Below are positions 56,201 to 61,509 of a stretch of 64,000 nucleotides of DNA, one piece after another. The position numbers were made by a program, and so were the translations under genes. Location of the stretch: positions 4,359,501 to 4,423,500 of the forward strand of contig JAUIMM010000213.1 of NCBI GenBank assembly GCA_031769625.1, in the 5' to 3' direction. The notes under the pieces are model-generated. The model was not told where the DNA came from and ran no database searches. It saw nothing but the letters and a program-made list of their open reading frames with translations. Source of the stretch: Taudactylus pleione. Taxonomy: Eukaryota > Chordata > Amphibia > Anura > Myobatrachidae. Position 1 is the stretch's first letter; the number at the start of each line of letters is the position of its first letter.

Positions 56201-56214
56201 AATGCGTTTTGTGA
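36023..56214 (+). CDS. Secreted short-chain four-helix cytokine gene, four exons
   Basis: Exons 36023-36181, 36309-36350, 44273-44428 and 56017-56214 join in phase 0 into 184 codons ending in TGA. Residues 1-26 form a signal peptide. Helix A follows (about 30-53, DILLDDICHLIKKLLWERI), then the short exon 2, helix B-C region in exon 3 and helix D in exon 4. Six mature cysteines lie at about 40, 73, 115, 127, 156 and 182. C73, C115, C127 and C156 match the positions of the two GM-CSF disulphides (exon 3 start/end, exon 4 start/end of helix D), and C40 with C156 could mimic the IL-4 terminal disulphide. N-glycosylation sequons are at about 145 (NFS) and 170 (NNS). A four-exon phase-0 gene with a tiny exon 2 and short intron 1 (127 bp) is the family plan of IL-2, IL-4, IL-5, CSF2 and IL-21. 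Exon 2 is 42 bp, as in CSF2. The ligand would act on a class I receptor (common beta or common gamma chain type). Subfamily is unresolved, and the C-terminal tail of about 28 residues after C156 is longer than usual. Predicted by reading only. Confidence 0.72.
36309..36350 (+). CDS. Cytokine exon 2 (42 bp)
   Basis: A polypyrimidine acceptor (CCTTTTTTTCAG) precedes 14 codons (RADLDFKTPLEYYW), followed by the donor GTAAAG at 36351. Length and phase equal the 42-bp second exon of GM-CSF and are near those of IL-4 (48 bp), IL-5 (33 bp) and IL-2 (60 bp). An exon this short is found only by considering the gene as a whole, so its support depends on the neighbours. Confidence 0.65.
36598..36960. other. 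Intron 2 segment without recognised features
   Basis: Within intron 2. Moderately AT-rich, with repeated CAATGTAAAAACGAGTG and TACATTGTGAAATTTACC motifs that may be remnants of a MITE. Nothing coding is seen. Confidence 0.35.
37343..37714. mobile_element. MITE with TATACCCCTTTCACACTTA termini, rich in GACCCGGGTC
   Basis: TATACCCCTTTCACACTTAG on the left is the inverse of TTAAGTCTGAAAGGGGTATT on the right. The body repeats GACCCGGGTC-type motifs (about 37388, 37425, 37515, 37620). It lies in intron 2 of the cytokine gene. A TWA-type target site suggests PIF/Harbinger. Confidence 0.78.
37720..38775. other. Intron 2, AT-rich, no feature recognised
   Basis: Strongly AT-rich sequence without terminal repeats, domains or splice-consistent exons. 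Confidence 0.5.
38782..38990. mobile_element. Palindromic MITE (CTAACAGTCCAGGTT arms)
   Basis: CCTAACAGTCCAGGTTCTAAAG (left; shown to 20 bases as CCTAACAGTCCAGGTTCTAA) pairs with TTAAAACCTGGACTGTTAGG on the right, about 85 bp apart. GAGCATAGATGGTTAAATCA lies in the centre. Present in intron 2. Confidence 0.82.
39030..39525. mobile_element. MITE with GACTGATTCATTACAG... AAGAATCAAGCCC ends
   Basis: GGGACTGATTCATTACAGAC and TATGTAAAGAATCAAGCCC are an imperfect terminal inverted repeat related to the GGGCCTGATTCAG family. The interior carries CGCAATCG/CGATTGC motifs. No transposase. Confidence 0.6.
39960..40090. repeat. Inverted repeat
   Basis: CACATGGGAAGCGATTCTGC..TAATGGCCATC and GGATTGTC..TTATTAGCAGAAGAAAGG..TCCCATGTG pair around CCCAGGGGGAGATAACACCTCCTTCTGGGA. 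A small foldback of about 120 bp, probably a MITE. Confidence 0.55.
40331..40611. mobile_element. MITE with CTTTAAAG termini and about 60-bp inverted repeats
   Basis: CTTTAAAGGGTTAGCAACCA..AATTGCAATAG and GAGCATAGTTCAAT..GTCATTTGGTTTCTAACACTTTAAAG are inverted copies. The inner arms GTGCTCTTAATAACTTC and GAAGTTATTAAGAGC also pair. In intron 2. Confidence 0.8.
40855..41370. mobile_element. TIR element with CCTAACCC tract (copy in intron 2)
   Basis: Left CAAATCCCGACAGTGACAGG and right CCGTCGGGATCATAACTAC are degraded ends around a CCTAACCCTAACCTCCCCCC array at 40915-41200. GGCGTCGG/TTAACATAGGCGTCGG and CCTATGTTAAATCCC form an inner hairpin at 41255-41300. Confidence 0.6.
41390..42025. other. 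Intron 2, no feature recognised
   Basis: AT-rich, without open frames, terminal repeats or splice-consistent exons that could be supported. Confidence 0.45.
42031..42375. mobile_element. MITE with GGCCAGTATCCTGTTAGCC termini
   Basis: ATAGGCCAGTATCCTGTTAG and GGCTAGGATACTGGCTAT are terminal inverted repeats, about 345 bp apart. Inner arms AAATCCCCGAAATAAACCC and GGGCTTTAATTGGATAGCCC are partly complementary. In intron 2. Confidence 0.72.
42930..43371. repeat. Intronic tandem duplication, unit 1
   Basis: Runs from AAGTGGGAAGGCCTGAATAG to CTATTTTCACTTA and is repeated at 43372-44265. It contains a CCTAACCC-bearing TIR element and the segment GTTGAACAAAGACTAA/ATATAAAACAAG, which is the unoccupied version of the MITE site at 44048. 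It ends just where, in unit 2, exon 3's acceptor begins. Confidence 0.85.
43395..43773. mobile_element. TIR element with CCTAACCC tract, possible 9-bp target duplication
   Basis: Left TGGGTTGGGTACAGGATGCC and right GGATGCTGACCGCATCC bracket a CCTAACCCT array (43505-43700). TGAGTAGTA on the left and TGAGTGGTA on the right may be a 9-bp target duplication with one change. The copy in unit 1 (42955-43235) keeps the left end only. Confidence 0.6.
44048..44219. mobile_element. 172-bp palindromic MITE with TAA target duplication and local empty site
   Basis: GGAGTATATTTACTAAAGTG and the inverse CACTTTAGTAAATATACCCT form long arms (about 45 bp, continuing through TTTTTAGAAGTGGAGATG). TAA flanks both sides (44045-44047 and 44220-44222). 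The same flanking sequence without the element stands at 43310-43345. TAA duplication and GG(A/G)GTATA ends fit PIF/Harbinger. Confidence 0.9.
44273..44428 (+). CDS. Cytokine exon 3
   Basis: Acceptor ACTTACCTTTAG precedes 52 codons ending AGG/GTAAGC at 44429. The codon before the exon would be TAG in frame, so it can only be read spliced. It encodes DSHTDCLSTFMSIYQIQ, a helix with Cys near its start like the third exon of GM-CSF (EPTC), IL-5 (HQLC) and IL-4 (ETFC). It ends with KQIIDEIDTYVKNLKSQCGN, a second helix closing on Cys, as in the third exons of GM-CSF and IL-5. At 156 bp it falls between IL-2 (144 bp) and IL-4 (177 bp). Confidence 0.75.
44840..45345. mobile_element. TIR element with CCTAACCC tract (intron 3)
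   Basis: GGGTTAGGTATGAAATCCTG and GGATTTCAGCGCCGGTATTC lie around a CCTAACCCTAACC array (44915-45260) that has internal duplications of CCGCACCCTAAACCTAAC. The left end resembles that of the element at 25315 (GGTATGAAATACC). Confidence 0.6.
45350..46245. other. Intron 3, no gene recognised
   Basis: Average composition. Short open frames on both strands (45367-45811) lack domains and plausible splice partners. Confidence 0.45.
46250..46757. mobile_element. MITE of the GGCCTGATTCAG family
   Basis: GGGCCTGATTCAGCACGGAT and GATCCTTGCTGAATCAGGCCC (20-base core GATCCTTGCTGAATCAGGCC) are the termini. The interior contains GCGTTTAAATGCACAGGCAC and CGATGCATACGCATGTGCAG motifs. No reading frame of interest. 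In intron 3. Confidence 0.78.
46770..47810. other. Intron 3, MITE fragments, no gene
   Basis: The piece 46770-47095 has GGGCGCTAACTGCAGTTAGCGCCCTA-like palindromes (CGCTAACTGCAGTTAGCG at 46922-46939) and GTTGCTG..CAGCAAC pairs. It ends GAATCGCCCCCTATAAG, suggesting a MITE. The rest has no recognised feature. Confidence 0.45.
48050..48660. repeat. Diverged dispersed repeat, copy 1
   Basis: GTGATAAACAATCAATGTAC, then TCCTTGAACCAGATACCAAG, TGGTTTGCAAAA, GGTGTAAATAATGCAGATTA and AATAATAGTTGGAAAC (as TAATAGTTGGAAACG) recur in the same order at 53155-53640. It lies next to an integrase remnant, so it may be part of the same LTR element. Confidence 0.7.
48835..49035 (-). pseudogene. Ty3/Gypsy-type integrase fragment
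   Basis: A 66-codon minus frame reads NVLLVMDHYTRHAQSYPTR then ITVVKVVWEKFFGHYDLP and ARLHSNQWRNF. These match the integrase core region D-H-Y-T-R-(Y)-A-x-A-Y-P-T ... W-x-x-F-F-x-H-Y-G-L-P-x-R-(I)-H-S-D-Q-G-x-x-F. The second catalytic Asp of HSDQG is changed to Asn, so it is inactive. No RT or RNase H was recognised in the following 600 bp. Integrase inserts retroelement cDNA in a live element. It lies in intron 3, antisense to the cytokine. Confidence 0.78.
49965..50335. repeat. CT-rich microsatellite (CTCTCTCC...CCCAGCTTCCC)
   Basis: Long CT/CTCC runs, with a pure CT stretch near 50180-50210. The Ser/Leu-rich frames across it are artefacts. Confidence 0.9.
50440..50822. mobile_element. Palindromic MITE (TATTGGGTCTGGTATTTTGG arms)
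   Basis: AAAGTATTGGGTCTGGTATT at 50531 pairs with AATACCAGACCCAATACGTT ending at about 50714, and TTTTGGAGGGC with GCCCTCCAAAA, around ACACCTGCGC/GCGCAGGTG arms. The outer part ends CCAGTAATTGAATCCGGCCC. In intron 3. Confidence 0.8.
51280..51935. repeat. About 31-bp minisatellite (GACACTACTGTGTGACATAA)
   Basis: About twenty units of 29-35 bp with GTGAAAAAGGGACACTACTG. The family is the same as at 33750-34000. Confidence 0.92.
52494..52670. mobile_element. Palindromic MITE (GTGTACACACCTATAGATAT)
   Basis: AAGGCTGTGTACACACCTAT at the left is the inverse of ATAGGTGTGTACACAGCTTT at the right. Arms extend through AGATATCTGTCCAAT and ATTGGACAGATATATCT, with TTTGCTCCC/GGGAGCAAA and TTTTCC inner pairs. 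About 177 bp. In intron 3. Confidence 0.88.
53140..53640. repeat. Diverged dispersed repeat, copy 2
   Basis: Aligned by eye with 48050-48660 (GTGATAAACAATAAACATAC, GACTCCTTGAACTTGATACC, GGAGGTTTGCAAAACACA, TAATAATAGTTGGAAAAC, GTGTTGTGCTGGAAAGTGTA). Same orientation. Confidence 0.7.
53845..54150. mobile_element. MITE fragment ending CTCTGAATCAGGCCC
   Basis: TGAATCAGGCCCATAG at 54133-54150 is the right terminus of the GGGCCTGATTCAG family. Inside are weak hairpins (GAGGCCAGTGTC...TGGCCTCA; GGTTGCGATGGTG). The left end was not located. Confidence 0.5.
54153..54450. repeat. CCTAACCCTAA tract and GTCGACATT block
   Basis: A CCTAACCCTAGCCCTAAAGG array (54163-54290) is followed by repeated AATGTCGACATTTTG and TGTTGACATTG motifs, an inner palindrome. 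Probably another TIR element with a telomere-like centre. Confidence 0.55.
54890..55377. mobile_element. Hairpin-chain MITE of the second family, copy 1
   Basis: Starts near TAGCTATTCATCATCGCTGC and ends CGATGATGAATAGGCCCC. Serial hairpins include GACAGCTGCTCCG/CGGAGCAGCTGTC-type arms near 54985-55012, CTACAGATGTAG, GAACAAGCG/CGCTTGTTC-like arms 55185-55222, CTGAAAACTTTCAGTTTTCAG, GGGGTCC/GGACCCC (55271-55288), GGTAAC/GTTACC and GCGGAAACTAGTGATTCCGC (55320-55339). Matches 58415-58895 module by module. Confidence 0.82.
55442..55735. mobile_element. Hairpin-chain MITE of the first family, copy 3 (truncated)
   Basis: From GGGCCTGATTCAGAGCCCC onward: GCTCGCTAAGCTGTGGGT/ACCCACAGCTTAGCGAGC, GATGGTCACGAT/ATCGCGACCATC, GGCATTGCGAGGAGACCC/GGGTCTC..CTCGCAATGCC, ACTTCC.GCTCTA/TAGAGCCGGAAGT and CTACTGACATCACTGGTGATGTCAGTAG (two 14-base arms). 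It stops at about 55735. The order is that of copy 2 (33201) and the inverse of copy 1. It ends about 280 bp before exon 4 of the cytokine. Confidence 0.82.
56017..56214 (+). CDS. Cytokine exon 4: helix D and C-terminus
   Basis: Acceptor TTTGCCTTTTAG precedes 65 codons and TGA at 56212-56214. The codon before the acceptor is TAG in frame. It reads KDEKTEKCNHLTGHKTF then HAFMKNFLNFSRMLSDKHAC, with 28 residues between the two cysteines, against 27 in the equivalent part of IL-4. The register also fits GM-CSF (Cys, TF..F..NL..FL, Cys) and IL-2 (Cys...T..F...W..F). The final 28 residues include another cysteine (KQCVL-stop) and a sequon NNS and are not typical of the family. Following sequence to 56640 shows no clear AATAAA. 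The 3' UTR end is not determined. Confidence 0.75.
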   Translation, partial: KDEKTEKCNHLTGHKTFHAFMKNFLNFSRMLSDKHACHIAIYDKDNYNEFNNSYVKEYHAKQCVL

Positions 56215-56637
56215 ATAACTAGAGCTTTAAAACAAAAAACTGCTGCCTACAAAAGAATATTGGGAGATGCAATCTACTGGTTAAAGGATCTGCAGACTGA
56301 AAAAAAAAATTGTCTTGGGAGCTTGCAATCTCACTTTGTTTAGTGCACAATCAAATCATCACTTAAATGAAAAGGTGTCATTAGTATTGGCGGGTGTTAA
56401 TCTTATTTTATCAAAATATACCTATAATTAATTTTACTAATCAATAACAATAATTCAGTTATCATTACAGTTTCACAGATCTTTTCAGAGTAAATGTTAT
56501 AGTAGACTAAAATCCTGCATGTATACATACTGTACCTACCAGAATTCCTGATATGGGACATTCATAATTATTTGGGGGAAAAAAAGCAGACATTTTGTTT
56601 TTAGAGGCTCATAATAGGATGACAGCTATCAAACTAA

Positions 56638-57236
56638 GGGCCTGATTCAGAGCCGTTCGCTATTTGTGGTCGTTCGTTTAAAAACAAGGGGTGGCTATTC
56701 AAATGATCCGTACGCACATTGCAGTCTGTTCACACCTCTAAGTCTGAACGAGCGAGCAAAACATACGCTCGTTTATTTGTTAAAAACGCCCCCTGGCCGC
56801 TCGCACCATACGTCATGTCCGCTATTTATTAGATTAATCGAGTACATCGACCAGCGTATGAACTGCTCGCTATTCTTGTGGTTGGTGTTTGCTACCACAA
56901 ATTTGCGAGCAGTTCTGGCTATAAAATAACCCAGTGACGTGAACAATGACGCTGCTGTTTTAAATATACACACCCATAAAACGCCCGTTTTGACCTTTAA
57001 GCACGCCTGCGTTCGGATCTCCACTCCCCATTTTCAAGCACCTTCCCCTGTTACCACCCACATACGCCTCATTCTGTCACTCAAAATAGCAGGCACTCGC
57101 TATATTGCGTACCAACGATTTTCGGCCGCACTGACTGGTTCGCGCATGCGTACTAAAAACCGTACGCATGCGCAGATGTGCAAACATCGCTCGGAACGAG
57201 CGTACTGCCGCTAACGAGCGGCTCTGAATGAGGGCC
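56638..57236. mobile_element. MITE of the GGGCCTGATTCAGAG family with TAA target duplication
   Basis: GGGCCTGATTCAGAGCCGTT and ACGAGCGGCTCTGAATGAGG (then GCC) are the termini, flanked by TAA (56635-56637 and 57237-57239). Unlike the hairpin-chain copies, the interior is mostly not folded, apart from the GCGCATGCGTAC/GTACGCATGCGC arms (57137-57170) and GAACTGCTCGC/GCGAGCAGTTC (56869-56915). It lies downstream of the cytokine. Confidence 0.85.
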
Positions 57237-57239
57237 TAA

Positions 57240-57825
57240 GTGCGGATAGGGATGGTCCGCCTACAAAGATATGTATGTACTGTACAACTCTTAACATGAG
57301 CAAATATGTGCATTTATCTCTGTTCATGTAATGCTGGAACAATTATGACAGACTTGCATTCAATTCCGCATCAGTCCCTCAATGTTAATCTTCAAAATAA
57401 AGGAACCATAACAGAGATAACTGTATCTTATGAACATTATAACAGCCACTATTACAAAAGAGAATGATATTAGTAAACAGGAGTAGGTACTGTAATAATA
57501 TGCAATCCTTAAAGTAGATAAGCATAGCAACAGCACCATGTTAGATGGCTGGCAGTAGTCACAAATGCACCTAGTAAAGTTTGTGAGATAATGAAATAAG
57601 CAAAATAAAAAAGTGATTTGTCTGTTTTTAATACTGCTTACTTCATTCAATTAAAGATGTTCAACCATTCTATCTACTAAGTGTTTCGTTTTTTTTCTCA
57701 TCATCCTGATATTGAAATGTATGAAGTTCAAATATATTAAGGTGCTGATTGTCCATATGGCACATCCTGAATTTTCCCAGTGGGTCGATGGCCTGATGGG
57801 GCTTCCAGCCGGCCGATGTTTTAGT
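57240..57825. other. No gene recognised
   Basis: AT-rich sequence. Contains AATAAA motifs at about 57396 and 57605, which could serve as polyadenylation signals on the plus strand, but nothing links them to the cytokine. Confidence 0.4.
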
Positions 57826-57827
57826 TC

Positions 57828-58131
57828 CTGAAGGAACGCCTGCCGTTTGTGGGCGGCCCAACTGACATCACCAGTGATGTCAGCAGTGACCTTCCGGCTC
57901 TATTAGAGCTGGAAGTCCACTCGGCATTGCGAGTGCTGAGACGGAAGCTCACTGGGGCTTGCGGAAGACGAGACTCTAACACAAGGGTCTAGTCGCAAGC
58001 CCGCTTGCAAAAGCTGTGGGTGGTCACCCACAGCTCAGAGAGTGGCCAGGGACCGGCTAAAAAAAAAAAAAGCAGCCGTCCTCATTCAGAGCGAGCGCTC
58101 GCTTTTTGCGAGCGGCTCTGAATGAGGTCCT
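57828..58131. mobile_element. Hairpin-chain MITE of the first family, copy 4 (truncated)
   Basis: Modules appear in the orientation of copy 1: TTCCTGAAGGAA, ACTGACATCACCAGTGATGT(CAG), CTTCCGGCTCTA/TAGAGCTGGAAG, GGGGCTTGCGGAAGACGAG...TCTAGTCGCAAGCCC, AGCTGTGGGTGG/TCACCCACAGCT and finally CTCATTCAGAGCGAGCGCTC..GAGCGGCTCTGAATGAG. Its outer left part is missing. Confidence 0.8.
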
Positions 58132-58414
58132 TTTTTGCTATTACATTACTTTATTTGAGGTGCAGATGGGGAGCAAAGGCTGGTAGCATGGTGAGGGGTT
58201 GATGGTGAGGGGGAAAGGTTGCAGTAGATGTCTGAACTCACAGGGGACTGGCCCTGGCTTAAAGGGTGCCATCCCAGCAGCAGGTGACAGGGACAAATGA
58301 CAGGCAGCCTACATTTCCAGTCATTCCAGAGGGGACAGAGGAGCTTGTAACCTCACGAGATAAAGCACTCTTTGTTTCACAAGCCTTTAACCCAGATGGA
58401 ATAGGGGGCCTATT

Positions 58415-58895
58415 AATCATCGGAAGCCGTATGGCCTCCGATGATGAAGTATTGAACTCGCTGCGAGAGATACTTAAGTATCCAACTCGCAGCGGGGGAA
58501 ATGTGAGACCGGAGCAATTCATCATTGCTCCGGTACAGGGTACAGGGACAGCTGCTCCGAAAAGCAGCTGTCCTCTCAGTTAGTATAGCAGCTACTTCTG
58601 TAGCTGCGTTACTTACCTCCTCCCTGTCATCACAGCTACGTAGGCGTGACCCAAGGTCATACATGCACACAGACATCGGGGAGGTAGTGAGGAGGCGGCA
58701 GAGCGGGGATCCGAGAACAAGCGCCGTCTGAAGATGGTGCTTGTTCTCGGCAGCAAACTCCGAAAACTTTCAGTTTTCAAAGTTCGCTGAATATCAGGGG
58801 GTCCATTTGGGCCCGGTAACCTAAATATGCGGAAACTAGCGGTTCCGCATGGTCGCATGGTTACCGGGCCATTTATCGGTTGATGAATAGGCCCC
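58415..58895. mobile_element. Hairpin-chain MITE of the second family, copy 2
   Basis: GGGGGCCTATTAATCATCGG to GATGAATAGGCCCCT. Inner hairpins: GGAGGCC/GGCCTCC type arms at the left end (58424-58440), AACTCGCTGCGAG..CTCGCAGCG, CCGGAGCAATTCATCATTGC (then TCCGG), GACAGCTGCTCCGAAAAGCA (then GCTGTC), GAGAACAAGCGCC/GGTGCTTGTTCTC and GCGGAAACTAGCGGTTCCGC. Same orientation as the copy at 54890. Confidence 0.85.
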
Positions 58896-58899
58896 TAGG

Positions 58900-59435
58900 T
58901 GAGATAAGTAATGTGAACTGAGGGAAGTTTATCACAGATTCCGAGATGAGAGCATAGATGTATGGGATTAAGTGAAATTACAGTATAGGAGTAAGAAATA
59001 GCAAGGAGAGACATCAGTTTATAAAAAGAAGCCATAATTATGACATATTACAAAATCTTAACCAATAATAATGATGGACTTAAACAGAATGTGGTTTATA
59101 TACTAAAAGAATAACAGTACGCTTGCATTATAATTGTGGGCACAGCTGCTCACAAAGTAGAGACTGCACTCTACTTAAATCTATAGAACAGAAAATAAAG
59201 TAGGAGCAACAGTTTCTACTAATTAAATGAGTCACTCCCTTGGGTTAATTAAAATTGAATAAAGTAAACATATCACATAAAAATGCATACAAAACAGTAA
59301 ACACTGATAACAATAGAAGTTTTTATTGGTGGAGATTGCACACTTTATAAGGACAAATCAAATACTGTACATAATTTCATTAACTGCTTTTGCATTGAAC
59401 TATTTAATGTAAATGCTGTGTTAAGGTGGGTACAC
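58900..59435. other. No gene recognised
   Basis: AT-rich sequence with no supported open frame or terminal repeat. Confidence 0.45.
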
Positions 59436-59539
59436 ACCAGGCAGATCTCTCTGCTGGCTCATCACCAGGCAGCGCCGGGGATAGGTGGCGTGGCCTGACC
59501 GTGGGAGGTGTGGCCACGCCCCCTTAAAAAATATATATT

Positions 59540-59698
59540 AGGGGTGAGCGGGTTCGGTTCTACTCTGTTCCGTTCGGATTTTAAAACCAAATCTTATTGG
59601 CTATCCAAAACTCGTGACAGCTGAGTTTTGGATAGCCAATAAGATTCGGTTTTTAAATCCGAACGGAACCGAGTAGAACCGAATCCGCTCACCCCTAA
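59540..59698. mobile_element. Perfectly palindromic MITE (AGGGGTGAGCGG termini)
   Basis: TTAGGGGTGAGCGGGTTCGG and the inverse CCGAATCCGCTCACCCCTAA, continuing through GTTCTACTC.GTTCCGTTCGG and AATCTTATTGGCTATCCAAA, form arms of about 70 bp each around GTGACAGC. It lies between ATATATAT runs and has hAT-like AGGGGTG ends. It appears recent because the arms pair almost fully. Confidence 0.88.
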
Positions 59699-60053
59699 AA
59701 CATATATATATTATTTAGCAGCCATGAGCAGTCTCCCAGTGCAGCCCAGCACACAGCAGTGTGTGCTGTGCTGCTGTGACTTAAAAGGGAGGGGGAGCGG
59801 TGCTAGACCTGGGCCCCCGCCGGGCCCTTGAAGCAAGTCTGGGCCCGGGTAATTTGTACCCACTCCCCCCCTCTTGGCGCCCCTGCCGCCAGGTAAGCTA
59901 TGCACACCGATCGGCCGCTCGACATGTCTTATATAAACTTCTGTGATAATTCTCGAAGTAGCTTGATGATTATTGTTTTACTAACATGTAGCTCAGCCCT
60001 GTTGGAAATAAACAGTACTAAAATAAGACTGGGATTTCACAGACAGACCTATA

Positions 60054-60930
60054 GGGGTATTCAATATGGAGTGAAAACGCCGTTTCTGCGATGTTTTTGC
60101 TCGGATGACGTCATTTTCGCCGCTTTTACTTTTACACCGTATTCAATTTGAAAGCTTTTCGCCGGTGCGAAAAGTATATTGCATTCAACCCTGCGAAAAA
60201 GTATCACCAAGGAATGGGTGGCGAAAAAAACTGCAGAATTGGGGTTTTGGGGTGCAACATTTCGGAAACCACCCTGCAACCTTCAGACAGTCCCCCAAAG
60301 GTAAACTGTGTCAAATATTTTTTTTAAAATACCTCAGAAGACCCCATAAAAAGCACTTTCATTTTGGAGGCGAAAAAAAAAATTGGGGGGTACAAAGTTA
60401 AAAACTAGCGAACTACAATCTAGGGGGGTCCCCAAGTATGCCCCAGGTGTTTTTTTCATTGCAGGTGTTTGCGGCAGGTAGATTTTTCACGTTTTTTAAA
60501 ACTTCACTTTAGCAACTTTTAAATATGCTCACCCCCATTTTCAAGTACCCAAAATTTGCTGGGACTACTTATTTTCTGCAAAAAAAACTTCTAAATACTA
60601 TTCTTCACCACCTTCCCAAATCCCCAAAATAGCAGCTATTGAGCCCATTTAAAGACCCCAAAAACCTTCAGCAGGGCTAATCGGGGGTATCCAGAGTAAT
60701 CCCCCATTTCAGAGCATCTTTTTGGGGGTGTTAGAGTCATTTCCCCAAAAATCAGCAAAGTTTTTGCTGATTTCACATTCGCCGGGTGCCGTTTTCGACG
60801 ATTTCATATTGAATAGGGGTATAATCGGGGGTGCGCCCGATACTTTTTCGCCGGCAAAAGCTCCGATGTGTGGCGAAAACTTCGACACGCATAGACGGCA
60901 AAGTTTACGTTTCATATTGAATATTCCTCC
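60054..60930. mobile_element. MITE with GGGGTATTCAATAT termini, copy 2
   Basis: TAGGGGTATTCAATATGGAG and TTCATATTGAATATTCCTCC are the ends. Internal GGCGAAAA/TTTTCGCC motifs are frequent. It interrupts a third copy of the GGAAATAAACAGTACTAAAA dispersed repeat (59995-60053). Confidence 0.78.
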
Positions 60931-61182
60931 TAGTGGTAAGAAAGTCCTGTTACTACAGTGTATGGAAAAGTAGGAGAGGTCAAGTGAAAGGGATTAACAG
61001 CAGAAGAATATAATTATCCTATTTGCTGTACTCAACATAGATAGAAGAGGTAAAAGTCTGGTTTAGGAAAACCCCGTAAGAAGGGATTGCCATAGTCAAT
61101 GCAAAAGATAATGAATGCATGACTTACAGTTTTTGCAGCGTATAGTGTGAGATACATGCATAGTCTGGAAATGTTTCTTATG

Positions 61183-61505
61183 GTGCATCCACACGATCTT
61201 ATTTTTCCTTCAGATATGAACGATAACAATTTAAAAATCGTTCAGTCGTTCATATCTGAAGGAAAATCGTTCATATCTGACATGCCTGAACGATGGACGA
61301 TCAACGATGCGCGTTCCCGTTTGTCAGATAACGATATCTGACATCTGATGGGTTTGCAGTCAGACTTGGACGATTCCATTCATTTTAATGCAGTCAAAAA
61401 TCGTTCAATCGTTCAAATCGTTCAAAACTTTGGTAAAATCGTTCAAATCGTTTAATCGTTCATCTGACAAGTCTGACAAATCTGACCGTGTGTACGCTCC
61501 ATTAG
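61183..61505. mobile_element. MITE (TGGTGCATCCACACGATCTT termini) with repeated ATCGTTCA
   Basis: Left ATGGTGCATCCACACGATCT and right ACCGTGTGTACGCTCCATTA are inverted ends. CCTTCAGATATGAACGAT and ATCGTTCATATCTGAAGG form a strong hairpin at 61208-61275. ATCGTTCAAATCGTTCAA is repeated around 61400-61460. Confidence 0.8.
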
Positions 61506-61509
61506 ATGT

